Source of the DNA: Streptomyces sp. BA2
Lineage (GTDB): Bacteria; Actinomycetota; Actinomycetes; Streptomycetales; Streptomycetaceae
Direction of reading: 5' to 3'
Assembly (NCBI RefSeq): GCF_009769735.1
Contig: NZ_WSRO01000001.1
Span: 124,001-188,000 of the forward strand
DNA length: 64,000 nt
The notes under the pieces are model-generated. The model saw only the letters and a list, made by a program, of their open reading frames with translations, was not told where the DNA came from and ran no database searches. The position numbers and the translations under genes were made by a program. Below, piece by piece: positions 8,850 to 17,579 of this stretch; position 1 is the stretch's first letter; each line of letters starts with the position of its first letter.

Positions 8850-9719
8850 GATCGGGCAGCGGTGGGGGCGGCCCCGTGCCTCTGCCGTCGCCCTTGTACG
8901 ACAGCGCCCCGGCCCCTCTTCTCCCACGAGAGGCGGGAGCGCAGTTGCGCCACGCTACTCGAGGGCACACCCAGGGCACATGACAGCCAGAACTCCTACG
9001 AAGCGTCGATGAACGCTGAGAGGCTTCCACCCAGGTCATCGACGCCACCCCAGCGTCGCCGCAGGTCAGCGAATCAGCACACCAAATATTCGGCTTCTGG
9101 CCGCTGGAGAAGACCGGGACTGGTACACGCAGGACACGATCTTCTTCTCCATCACCGGCTGACCGACCACTGCGGGCTGCCGATGTGGAGTGCGGCCGGG
9201 CGGCAGGCCTATGGCAATCATCTCGGTGATTCGCGGGCGTTGATCGCCGTCACGGCGAAGTCCGACCGGGGCAAGTCCGACTAGGACCCCTCGACTTGGA
9301 TGCCACCGGCGTTTGTATGCGGCGATTGGACAGCGGGCCGCAGTGGCCGGTCGGCACGCTGGACGCCTGCCGACCTGCTTGCGGGGGCGGATCGCGGTGT
9401 CCGCGGCGACGATCCGCAACATCGCAGGGGAGGTGACATCCGGCGCGGGACTCAGAGCATTCCAACGGCGACCACACCCCCACCGCGATCCCACCGCAGC
9501 CCCTCTTTGGAGCACGCGCACACCGCGCGACCATGTGAGACCCGCCCGGGACGCTCTGCGCACCTTGACGCGGTTCCGCAGGCAGTGTCGGCGCGTAGGA
9601 CGGTGCCGCCACCCAGAGGCCTTCCTTCACTACAAGTGGCCAAGTGTACTCATTCCGCCACTTGGTTCACTCCTCCATATATCGGGCATAAAGGATGACT
9701 AAGCCTTTAGGAGGACAGG
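8850..9719. other. No gene recognised
   Basis: No frame carries a recognisable motif. A short plus-strand stretch (about 9090-9160) has protein-like composition but is cut by stops. The final 20 bases hold the ribosome site of the next gene. Confidence 0.45.
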
Positions 9720-10328
9720 ATGATACGTCTCGGAAGGGCGTGGGCCACGACGCTGGCACTCGCAAGCCTCGCCACAGGTACGGCGGCGGCCCTGCCCGCC
9801 CATGCAAGGCCCGCCCATGCAGCACTGGCCGGCACCAGCGCAGCCTGCCCCGTCGGATGGGGTAGTTACACCAAAACCCATTCGCCGGACACTACGAAGC
9901 CGCTGACGAACGTGAGAATTGCTCGGCACAAGTGTTTTGACCGGATGGTCATTGACGTTCCCGGCGTCGACCGCGGCAGTCTCGGCTACTTAGTCAGGTA
10001 CGTTGACCGCCTATACCAAGAAGGATCGGGACGCCCCATACCCGTCTCAGGTGGAGCCATCCTAAAAATCGTGACCCACGCTCCCGCCTACGACATCAAC
10101 ACCGGCGAACCCACCTATTCCGCCAATCCGGATGACTCACTGCCAGGTGTGAACCCCGATAACTACCGCACCTTCCGTGATGCCAAATTCGGGGGCACTT
10201 TCGAGGGGCAGACGCAGTTCGGGCTCGGCGTCCGGGCGCGGTTGCCGTTCCGGGTGCAGACGCTGGATGGCCACCTCGTGGTGGACGTCGCCCACAACTG
10301 GACCGGCGACTCGCTCAGCACACGCTGA
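9720..10328 (+). CDS. Secreted AMIN-like domain protein
   Basis: 202 residues starting at an ATG behind a strong AGGAGG (9708-9713). Residues 1-30 are a classic Sec signal peptide (positive N-end, hydrophobic core, cleavage after ALPAHA or AHA). The mature part has CFDRMVIDVPGVDRGSLGY and YVDRLYQEGSGRPIPVSGGA and ends with LPFRVQTLDGHLVVDVAHNW, the pattern of the actinobacterial AMIN-like beta-sandwich proteins. These are secreted or lipid-anchored proteins of unknown role, perhaps wall-associated. Two mature-region cysteines could pair. A TTA codon at 9990-9992 makes translation dependent on the bldA tRNA if this is Streptomyces. Confidence 0.8.
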   Translation: MIRLGRAWATTLALASLATGTAAALPAHARPAHAALAGTSAACPVGWGSYTKTHSPDTTKPLTNVRIARHKCFDRMVIDVPGVDRGSLGYLVRYVDRLYQEGSGRPIPVSGGAILKIVTHAPAYDINTGEPTYSANPDDSLPGVNPDNYRTFRDAKFGGTFEGQTQFGLGVRARLPFRVQTLDGHLVVDVAHNWTGDSLSTR

Positions 10329-10707
10329 TCACGCAGAACAGGAACGCTCCGTCTCCTCCAGCACTTCAATGGCAGAGGGGTGGTCCAGTCATGCTGCCGC
10401 ATACCGAGGGCCTTCCAGCTAGCTCACGGGATGGACCAGCACACATCTGTTGGTGCCAGCCAACAACGTCGTGTGCCCAAGCCCTCCTACCGGGTGATGC
10501 CGTTGGATCACACGACCCGTACGGATACTTCCGGTACCCGTTCGGCGTAGCCGGCGATTTCCGCTGTGCCGCCGTCCATACCCTTCTCACCGGCGAAAAC
10601 TGCGGTGGAAAGAATTTCGCTCACCGCAAGCGGAGTGCCAACGCGCCCTGAGCGACATAGGACCTGGAGACCGAATTCCGCGTGGAACTCCCCGAGGAGA
10701 CTGGGCC
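10329..10707. other. No gene recognised
   Basis: A minus-strand frame across this stretch has passable amino-acid composition but no motif or ribosome site. Otherwise only the GAGGAG ribosome site of the next gene (about 10692) is seen. Confidence 0.45.
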
Positions 10708-11475
10708 ATGACCGGTTCTGATCCGGACGATCCGACACGCTTCTACGTTACGAACCTCGGTGCGGGCAGTAGTGTGGCGGTGGTCGGCGGGACCGCCTAC
10801 GCCACCAGCGCTTTGGGCAATGCCCTGGCCAAGGTGGACCTGGACACAGGTGACACCGCACCATTCGCCACCATGATCCCCACGCCCTGCGCACCCTGTG
10901 GTCTGGAACCTGGCACGGGCGGCTCCCTCTACGTCCTGAGCAAAGAGGGCAGCCTCTACCACGTAAACCCGAACGGGACGGTGCCGGAATTCCCGCTCGT
11001 CATCCCCGCCCACGTCAACGGCGTGGCGTGGGACGGAGGCGCCCATGCCTACGTCACCAGCGACGGTGGCGTGCTGTGGCGGGTACCGCTGAATGGCATG
11101 CGTCCGAAGCCGGTGGCTACCGGCCTCAGCGGCGACGCCTGGGGTGTGGCCCTGGACAAGGACCAGGCCTATGTCACCACCACCATCGGCAATCTGTACC
11201 GGGTGGATCTGACGACTGGCCACTACGAGGCCCCACTGGCCACCGGCCTCGGCTTCGCCACAGGCGTGGCGTTGGACGCAGAAGGCGCCTTCTACGTCTC
11301 CGCGGCCGACTTCGACGCTCTTCTGTATCGGGTGAATGCAGATGGCACCAAGGAAACGATTGGCGCCAACTCGACTGCCTACGGCGTGGCGCTGAGTGAA
11401 GACGGCCACGCCTATGTCATCACCGGTGATGGTCAACTGTGGCAGTATGCGGTGGCCATGGCACCCGCGCAGTGA
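10708..11475 (+). CDS. Beta-propeller (SMP-30/NHL-like) protein
   Basis: 255 residues, ATG preceded by GAGGAG. The protein is built of about six ~40-residue repeats, each with a YVT/AYVTS-type strand followed by a GxLYRV-type strand: GGTAYATS, GGSLYVLSKEGSLYHVN, AHAYVTSDGGVLWRV, DQAYVTTTIGNLYRVDLTTG, GAFYVSAADFDALLYRVN and GHAYVITGDGQLW. This is a WD40/SMP-30-like propeller that probably binds a ligand or protein. There is no signal peptide at this start, and the N-terminal strand looks slightly truncated, so it may have lost an upstream secretion signal. Upstream frames give no better start. Confidence 0.7.
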   Translation: MTGSDPDDPTRFYVTNLGAGSSVAVVGGTAYATSALGNALAKVDLDTGDTAPFATMIPTPCAPCGLEPGTGGSLYVLSKEGSLYHVNPNGTVPEFPLVIPAHVNGVAWDGGAHAYVTSDGGVLWRVPLNGMRPKPVATGLSGDAWGVALDKDQAYVTTTIGNLYRVDLTTGHYEAPLATGLGFATGVALDAEGAFYVSAADFDALLYRVNADGTKETIGANSTAYGVALSEDGHAYVITGDGQLWQYAVAMAPAQ

Positions 11476-11689
11476 GCTGTCAGCAGCAAAGGTGCCCGCG
11501 GGCTTACGAGTTGACGTGATAGCGGGTGAGGCGTGTGCGCCCTGCCGACGGCCGCTTTCAGGCTTGGCGGTGCGGTCGCAGACGAGACTGGCGAGGGCTC
11601 AGTAGGTGTCGGTAAGGCGATCGCGGCGGTGGGTCCAGCGGTCAGTTGCTTCCAACGTTGGTGATCTGCCAGGCGTGCTCGACGGTGAT

Positions 11690-11998
11690 CCGACCGATCG
11701 AGCGGTTATCGCCGCCCTCGTGAAGGGCGTGCCTTCCGGTTTCACGGCACAGCTGAAGCCGCAGCGTGTCGGCCTGGGCGCCCGCGCCTGCGTCCTGCTC
11801 ACGGTCGACCAGAACGCGTGGCGCTCGGTCTCCGAGCTACGGGCAGAGGTCCCTTACGCCGAGCACTTCTCGCTGGTCGGTGGCGACTTCGACGTGCTGG
11901 TGCTGACCCGGACCTGGCTGGTCTTCGACGAATCTCCAGACCGGGAACCGGCGGAGCGGGTTTGCGGGATCCGAAGGAGCCGGGCGGCCTCACCGTAG
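11690..11998 (+). pseudogene. Lrp/AsnC regulator, C-terminal fragment
   Basis: Residues reading LKPQRVGLGARACVLLTVDQ, then NAWRSVSELRAEVPYAEHFS, then LVGGDFDVLVLTRT are the effector-binding (RAM) domain of an Lrp/AsnC-family regulator. The HTH half upstream is absent: the frame before about 11730 does not look like protein. The fragment loses similarity after about 11930. Probably a relic. Confidence 0.55.
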
Positions 11999-12062
11999 CC
12001 AGGGGGCCACTCTGGCCCAACCGGGGCGGGCGCGGGCACTGTTACGTGCTTGGCTGTCGAGG

Positions 12063-12545
12063 TCAGGCCTCCCGAGTACGGGTGTACTCCGCCAGCAGTG
12101 ACTCGAGGTTGCCCACCATGAAGACGTAGTACTCACGCATGTCGCGCAGCCGCTCGCGTTGCACCTGCGGCATTTGGGCGGCGCGCTCCTGCACGTGTTC
12201 GGCGAAGTCTCGCAGTTGGGTCGTGGAAGCGACGATGTGCTGGAGGCAGCCGACCCAGGCGTCGTCGCGCCAGCGGTAGACGAAGTGCCGCTGCCCCGGC
12301 TCCTTGTATCGCTCGACGGCGCCATTGGCGATGAGGAGGCGCGTCATCTCCGAGACGGACCCCTTGCTCGCATCGAGGTCGTGCTGGAGTTGGGTCAAGG
12401 TCAGCGGCTCGTCGCTCAGCATCAGCAGGCCCGCGGCTCGTCCGGCCATGGGAGGCCAGCCCATGGCGCGGCCGACGTGAATGCCGAATTCCTCGACGAG
12501 CGCGTCCTGCGCGCCGAAGTCGCTGTCCTCGGCCGCTTGGGACAC
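12063..12545 (-). CDS. GbsR/MarR-family transcriptional regulator
   Basis: 160 residues. The N-terminal third (VEEFGIHVGRAMGWPPMAGR, then AAGLLMLSDEPLTLTQLQHD) and the winged HTH (LDASKGSVSEMTRLLIANGAVERYKEPGQR region, residues ~55-90) match the GbsR/MarR subfamily, which in Bacillus controls choline/betaine genes. The C-terminal half is helical and would form the dimer. It is divergent from the GMC oxidoreductase gene, and the 140-bp gap contains a perfect 8-bp palindrome. It very probably represses itself and the catabolic operon, with the operon substrate as inducer. Confidence 0.85.
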   Translation of the reverse strand: MSQAAEDSDFGAQDALVEEFGIHVGRAMGWPPMAGRAAGLLMLSDEPLTLTQLQHDLDASKGSVSEMTRLLIANGAVERYKEPGQRHFVYRWRDDAWVGCLQHIVASTTQLRDFAEHVQERAAQMPQVQRERLRDMREYYVFMVGNLESLLAEYTRTREA

Positions 12546-12576
12546 GACGCCTCCCGAAACTCAGTATGGTTTGAAC

Positions 12577-12594
12577 GTTCAGTCTTGACTGAAC
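12577..12594. promoter_or_regulatory. Perfect palindrome, probable GbsR/MarR operator
   Basis: GTTCAGTC-TT-GACTGAAC is an 8-bp perfect inverted repeat with a 2-bp centre in the divergent gap between the regulator (start 12545) and the GMC gene (start 12687). Size and position fit a MarR-type operator that could control both directions. Confidence 0.65.
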
Positions 12595-12686
12595 TTACGG
12601 TGGGGCTCATAGTACCAGGAGTGCCAGCTCAGGGCCTTGCGGTCGGTAGCGAGGTCACGGCTGATCCCTACGGCGGGAGACGTGAC

Positions 12687-14249
12687 ATGACGAGCAGCGG
12701 CTGGGATCTCATCGTAGTAGGGGCAGGATCCGCGGGGGCCACGCTTGCTGTGCGCTCCGCGGCGAAAGGCAAGCGGGTACTGCTGCTGGAGGCCGGCCCC
12801 GACTACCGTTCGGCGCAGACGCACGAAGCGTGGCGCTCACCCAACCCCGTGGTCGCACTGATGGACCCCACCGCGGCCGAAGGCCTCGTGTGGACGGGGC
12901 TGAACTCTTCACGCACGGACAAACAGCAGCAGGCGCCGTACTGGCGCGGCCGGGGGGTCGGCGGCAGCTCATCGATCAACGGACAGATCGCGATCCGCCC
13001 TCCGATGGCGGACTTCGAGGACTGGGCGGCCCTCGGGTGCCTGGGCTGGTCGCCACAGGACGTTCTGCCCTACTTCGCACAGCTGGAGGATGACGAACAG
13101 TTCGGTGACGAGCCGTACCACGGTCGTGGCGGTCCTACGCCGATCTACCGGACGCCGCAGAGCGCATGGGGCGGCGTCGACTCCGCCCTGTGCCGGTCGG
13201 CCCTCGCCGCCGGGTTCGACTGGGCCGCAGATGTCAACGCCCCGGGTGCGACCGGAGTCTCGCCCTACCCGATCAACTCGCGCGAGGGCCGACGGGTGTC
13301 GGTCAACGACGCGTACCTGGAACACGCGCGTGGCCTCAACACCCTCACTGTTCAGGGCGATGCCCTGGTGGACCGCGTACTCTTCGCCGGGAACCGGGCG
13401 GTGGGGGCTCAGCTGATCGTGGCCGGGAGAACGGTGACTGAGCACGCCGACACGGTCATCCTCAGCGCCGGTGTCATCCACTCGCCGGCGATTCTCATGC
13501 GTTCGGGCATCGGCCCCGCACACCACCTGCGCCGGCTCGGCATCCATACGCGCCACGACCTTCCGGTAGGCCACGGGATGCAGGACCACCCGATGACACT
13601 GGTGTCGCTCCCGCTGACGGATGCGGCGGCCGTCAAGACGCCGCACGACCGGCATACGAATGTCTGCGTCCGGTGGACCAGCGCAGCCGGTGCCCCCAAG
13701 AACGACCTGATGTTCGTGTCGCTCAACCAGAACGTGCTGGCCATGGCGAGCGCGTCGACCGGCACCAGTGCCGGAGCCTTCGGGGTCTGGCTGAACCAGA
13801 ACTACTCCCGGGGCGAGCTGACGCTGGCCTCGACCGACCCGTCGGACCAGCCACTGGTGCTCCAGCGGATGCTCTCCGACGAACGTGACCTGGCCCGCAT
13901 GCGCGCCGGTCTGCGCGAACTGGTCGACCTTGCGAGTCGGCCCGAAACCGCCGAGATCACCGAAGGCTCACTCCAGGGGGAGAACGAAGCCCTGTTCTGC
14001 GTCCTTGACAGCGACAGCGAACTGGACGACTACCTGCTGGCCACGGTCGTGGACGCCCAGCACGGCACCAGCACCTGCCGCATGGGCGCGGCCGACGCCG
14101 CCGACACGGTCGTCGACAGCGAGTGCCGTGTCCTTGGCGTCGACGGCCTGCGCGTGGTCGACGCCTCGGTCTTTCCCTCGGTTCCCCGGGCGAACACCAA
14201 CCTGGCCACGATCATGGCCGGTGAGCTCATGGCCGACCGTCTCGGCTGA
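12687..14249 (+). CDS. GMC-family alcohol oxidoreductase (choline-dehydrogenase-like)
   Basis: 520 residues; ATG behind GGCGGGAGA. FAD-binding GAGSAG at residues 12-17, then LLLEAGPD, the second GMC signature (RGRGVGGSSSINGQIAIR), an ILSAGVIHSPAILMRSGIGP block near 262, and the catalytic-His segment DAQHGTSTCRMG near residue 456. It closes with PRANTNLATIMAGE. It would oxidise a primary alcohol to an aldehyde in the cytoplasm using FAD. The substrate is not evident. Choline is possible given the GbsR-type regulator, but the downstream amidohydrolase argues for an amide-containing amino alcohol. First gene of a three-gene unit under the palindrome. Confidence 0.85.
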   Translation: MTSSGWDLIVVGAGSAGATLAVRSAAKGKRVLLLEAGPDYRSAQTHEAWRSPNPVVALMDPTAAEGLVWTGLNSSRTDKQQQAPYWRGRGVGGSSSINGQIAIRPPMADFEDWAALGCLGWSPQDVLPYFAQLEDDEQFGDEPYHGRGGPTPIYRTPQSAWGGVDSALCRSALAAGFDWAADVNAPGATGVSPYPINSREGRRVSVNDAYLEHARGLNTLTVQGDALVDRVLFAGNRAVGAQLIVAGRTVTEHADTVILSAGVIHSPAILMRSGIGPAHHLRRLGIHTRHDLPVGHGMQDHPMTLVSLPLTDAAAVKTPHDRHTNVCVRWTSAAGAPKNDLMFVSLNQNVLAMASASTGTSAGAFGVWLNQNYSRGELTLASTDPSDQPLVLQRMLSDERDLARMRAGLRELVDLASRPETAEITEGSLQGENEALFCVLDSDSELDDYLLATVVDAQHGTSTCRMGAADAADTVVDSECRVLGVDGLRVVDASVFPSVPRANTNLATIMAGELMADRLG

Positions 14250-14331
14250 CCCACCCACGCTTGCCGACTGACTCCAACGGGCCGCGGCTGCAACCCGTGT
14301 CCGGTGCCCGTGCACGAAGGAGATCCTCCCG

Positions 14332-15756
14332 ATGAAGACCTTGCAGAACCTGATCGGCGGCGTCTGGGATGACTCCCTGGGTGACGCACTGCTCGATGTC
14401 GTCAATCCCGCCACCGAGGACGTCATCGCCCGCGCTCCCGGCGGCTCCAAGGCCGACGTCGACCGCGCCGTGGCAGCCGCCGTACGGGCGCAGCCCGCCT
14501 GGGCGGCGCTGCCCGTGGCCCAGAGAGTGGCGCGGATCTCGGCCTGGGCCGACGTCATCGCCGAGCATGCCGATGAACTGGCAGCACTCGAATGCCGGGA
14601 GATGGGCAAGCCGATCGGTATCGGCCGCGCGTTCATCGACGGTGCGGTGGCCGGGCTCAAGGCATCGGCCGCCCAGGCACTGTCGTACGGCTTCGAGGAG
14701 GACCTCGCGCAGCACGACGGCGGGGCGACCACAATCCTGCGCCACCCGTTGGGCGCGACGGCGGTGATCACGCCCTGGAACTTCCCGGTCCCCCTGGTGC
14801 TCGGCGCGCTCGGCCCGCTGCTCGCGGCCGGCAACACCGTGGTCGTCAAGCCCTCGGAACGCTCCCCGCTATCGACCGTGCGGCTCTTCGAGTTGCTGAA
14901 CCTGCCGCCAGGCGTGGTGAACCTGATACTCGGCGACGCGCGTGCCGGAGCGCCGCTGGCCGAGCACGAGCAGATCCAGCTCGTGCACTTCACCGGATCT
15001 GTCGACGCCGGCCGGAAGGTCGCAGCCGCCACCGGCAGGCTGCTGCACCGGGCGGTGCTCGAACTCGGCGGCAAGGACCCCGTCGTCGTCGACGCGGGGG
15101 TCGACCCGAAGGCGACAGCGGCAGCCGTCGCCTTCGGTGCCTTCATCAACACCGGGCAGATCTGCACCTCCATGGAACGCGTCTACGTCCACCAGGACAT
15201 CGCCGGCGAGTTCGTCGAGGCCCTGGTCGAGGCGGCCGGAACCTTCACCATGGGCGATGGCCGCGACGAGGGCGTCATGATGGGCCCCCTCGTCGACGAG
15301 GGGCAGCGCGAGATCGTCCGGCGGCACGTCGCGGATGCGGTCGAGCGGGGTGCGACGATCCGGGCGGGCGGAGTCGAGCCGGACGGCAAGGGCTTCTTCT
15401 ACCCGGCCACGGTGCTGACCGGCGTCGATGAGTCGATGCTCGTCATGACCGAGGAGACGTTCGGGCCGCTGGCCCCTGTCGTTGTCGTCTCGTCCTTCGA
15501 AGAAGGGCTGGAGCGTGCCTCCGGATCCCGCTTCGGTCTCGCCGCGACGGTCTACACCGACGATCCCGCCCACGTTGCCGCTGCCGCCCAGATCCCCGCC
15601 GGTGTCGTCTGGGTCAACCAGTGGCAGGGCGGTGGCCCCGAACGCCTTTACGAACCAGCCGGTGACAGCGGAATGGGCGCCACGGGCGCGGCCGCAGCCT
15701 ACGACGCCGCCACCCGTCCCGCCTCGCTCCACATCGCTGCCCGCCCCGCCTCGTGA
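14332..15756 (+). CDS. NAD(P)-dependent aldehyde dehydrogenase
   Basis: 474 residues; ATG behind AAGGAG. All ALDH signatures are present: ITPWNFPVPL, KPSERSP, FTGSVDAGRKV, the catalytic-Glu motif LELGGKDP (E244), the nucleophile in GQICTSMER (C278) and the EETFGPLAPVV motif near 390. It should oxidise the aldehyde made by the preceding GMC enzyme to a carboxylate. It lies 82 bp downstream in the same direction and overlaps or abuts the amidohydrolase gene, so the three form one pathway. The lengths and spacing of the signatures are normal, slightly short at the N-terminus compared with betaine aldehyde dehydrogenases. Confidence 0.9.
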   Translation: MKTLQNLIGGVWDDSLGDALLDVVNPATEDVIARAPGGSKADVDRAVAAAVRAQPAWAALPVAQRVARISAWADVIAEHADELAALECREMGKPIGIGRAFIDGAVAGLKASAAQALSYGFEEDLAQHDGGATTILRHPLGATAVITPWNFPVPLVLGALGPLLAAGNTVVVKPSERSPLSTVRLFELLNLPPGVVNLILGDARAGAPLAEHEQIQLVHFTGSVDAGRKVAAATGRLLHRAVLELGGKDPVVVDAGVDPKATAAAVAFGAFINTGQICTSMERVYVHQDIAGEFVEALVEAAGTFTMGDGRDEGVMMGPLVDEGQREIVRRHVADAVERGATIRAGGVEPDGKGFFYPATVLTGVDESMLVMTEETFGPLAPVVVVSSFEEGLERASGSRFGLAATVYTDDPAHVAAAAQIPAGVVWVNQWQGGGPERLYEPAGDSGMGATGAAAAYDAATRPASLHIAARPAS

Positions 15757-15767
15757 AGGCCACACCG

Positions 15768-16907
15768 ATGTCACCCAAGAAGGAGATCGAGCGCCGGATC
15801 AGGAAGGCCGAACGCGGCCTGGTAGGGCTGTCCCACCGGATCCACGCCCATCCCGAGCTGGCCTTCGAGGAGGTGCGTGCCAGCGCCTGGGTCGCTGAAC
15901 AACTGAGCGCAGCCGGGTTCGCCGTCGAGCACGGCTGCTACGGCCTGCCCACCGCCATCCGCGCCACCATCGGCTCCGGGCGACAACACATCGCGATCTG
16001 CGCGGAGTACGACGCCCTGCCAACCATGGGCCACGCCTGCGGGCACAACATCATCGCGGCCGCCGCAGTGGGCGCCGGACTCGGTCTCGCCGGCCTGGCC
16101 GACGACCTCGGCCTCACGGTCACCGTGCTCGGGACGCCGGCAGAGGAGGGAGGCGGCGGCAAGGTGCTGATGCTCGAACGCGGAGCCTTCGACGGCCTCG
16201 ACGCCGCCATGATGGTGCATCCCGCCGCCGCCGAGATGGACGCGATGCCGGGATCAGCCATCTCCATGTTCGACGTCTCCTACCAGGGGGCACCCGCCCA
16301 CGCCGGCGCCTACCCCGAGCGCGGCGTCAACGCCGCCGACGCCATGACCGTCGCTCAGGTGGCCATCGGACTGCTGCGCCAACAGACCGCGAGCGCGGAC
16401 CGCATCCAGGGCATCGTCACCGAGGCCGGCAGCGCGGCGAACGTCATCCCGGACACCAGCCGCGGCCGATGGATCGTCCGCTCGGACACCGTGGAGGCGC
16501 TCGCGCCGCTCAAAGCGCGGGTGCAGCGCTGCTTCGAGGCCGGGGCACACGCCACCGGATGCGAACTGACCACCGTCCCGGCGGGACCCGACTACGCCGA
16601 CCTGCGCCCCGACCCCGGGCTGCTGGCCATGTACCGGGCCAACGCCGAAGCCCTCGGCCGGACCTTCCCGGACGTGTCCGGCGGCCCGGCGGTCGGAGCC
16701 GCCACCGACATGGGCGACGTCTCCCATGTCGTGCCCGCCATCCACCCCATGCTCGGCCTGGACTGCGCACCGGCGGTCAACCACCAGCCCGAGTTCGCCG
16801 CGGCGTGCCTCACTCCGAGCGCGGACCGGGCCATCCTTGACGGGGCCATCGCGATGGCCTGGACGGCGGTAGATCTCGCCACGACCTCCACGAAGGTCAG
16901 CCCTTAG
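15768..16907 (+). CDS. M20-family amidohydrolase (aminoacylase / AbgB-like)
   Basis: 379 residues from the ATG at 15768, which has GAAGG eight bases upstream; a GTG at 15753 overlapping the aldehyde dehydrogenase stop (GTGA) is an alternative giving 384. The M20D features are clear: SHRIHAHPELAFEE near the start, metal-site GHACGHN (about residue 87), TPAEEGGGGK (about 125), the dimerisation-domain segment QGAPAHAGAYPERGVNAADA and MGDVSHVVPAIHP. Such enzymes cleave amide bonds of N-acyl amino acids, p-aminobenzoyl-glutamate or similar compounds. As last gene of the operon it may release the acid product of the two upstream oxidations from an N-acyl group; the substrate is inferred only. Confidence 0.85.
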   Translation: MSPKKEIERRIRKAERGLVGLSHRIHAHPELAFEEVRASAWVAEQLSAAGFAVEHGCYGLPTAIRATIGSGRQHIAICAEYDALPTMGHACGHNIIAAAAVGAGLGLAGLADDLGLTVTVLGTPAEEGGGGKVLMLERGAFDGLDAAMMVHPAAAEMDAMPGSAISMFDVSYQGAPAHAGAYPERGVNAADAMTVAQVAIGLLRQQTASADRIQGIVTEAGSAANVIPDTSRGRWIVRSDTVEALAPLKARVQRCFEAGAHATGCELTTVPAGPDYADLRPDPGLLAMYRANAEALGRTFPDVSGGPAVGAATDMGDVSHVVPAIHPMLGLDCAPAVNHQPEFAAACLTPSADRAILDGAIAMAWTAVDLATTSTKVSP

Positions 16908-17224
16908 CGAGCGGCCGGGCCTGCACGGCGCGCGAGTCCGGCCAGCATCCGAGCCTCCTGGGGTAGGTGACGGACCCGCACCATGCCCACGACCAACACC
17001 CTGCAGGCCCTTGGCCGCCTGACGCCACGGCGCCCGAGGTGGGGCCGTGACCCCGTCTCGCCAAGGGCCACGAGCTGTGTGCCCCGTCCGGCACGGGCGA
17101 CCCCGGGTGCCAACCCGTAGGCGGCACCCCCGAGTTCGGCCACCGTGGTGTGCAACGCATCGGCCAGCCGCACGACGAAGACGGTTTCCGGATCGGACGG
17201 GACCGCCTCGACGCAGTGGATGTA
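16904..17224 (-). pseudogene. Fragment of an XRE-type HTH regulator
   Basis: The minus frame open from 17224 reads YIHCVEAVPSDPETVFVVRL then ADALHTTVAELGGAAYGLAP, the second half of an XRE helix-turn-helix (recognition helix through the LADAL helix). The first half of the HTH is absent upstream (TAG at 17225-17227) and the rest has no recognisable domain. It is convergent with the amidohydrolase and probably a remnant. Confidence 0.4.
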
Positions 17225-17579
17225 CTACGACGTCCGTGGCCAGACCCGCAGTGGCATACAGCACGCGGCTGTATGCCCCGAGCGCCGTGTGGTGGCTCCA
17301 GGGTGTTGGGCTGATCGGGGGTTGTGTGGTGCGGGGCGGGCGGAAACCCCGGGAGAAACACCGAGGATCACATTAGATGGTCTCGTTTGTTCCATTTGTT
17401 GCGGTGTCTATTGGAGAGCACCGGTCGGTCATGCATGCGGGACGCGATGCGGCATGGACCAGTTCGTGCGGCGGCGGCCCAGCGTGTGTGCCCGGTGTGC
17501 CCGGGCGCGCCATGCCTGTGTGCGCATCGGTCATCCAGCGTTCGGGCACCGCCCGTACGAAGAATGAGGTGTACCGAAG
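17225..17579. other. Upstream region of the glycine-rich secreted protein
   Basis: No gene recognised. An AT-rich patch around 17375-17415 may carry promoter elements for the gene at 17580, whose ribosome site GAGGTG lies at about 17564. Confidence 0.4.

Noticed and set aside
12687..15756. Assignment of the GMC and ALDH genes as betA/betB (choline to betaine)
   Set aside because: The GbsR-type regulator makes it tempting, but the third gene is an M20 amidohydrolase and no choline transporter is present.
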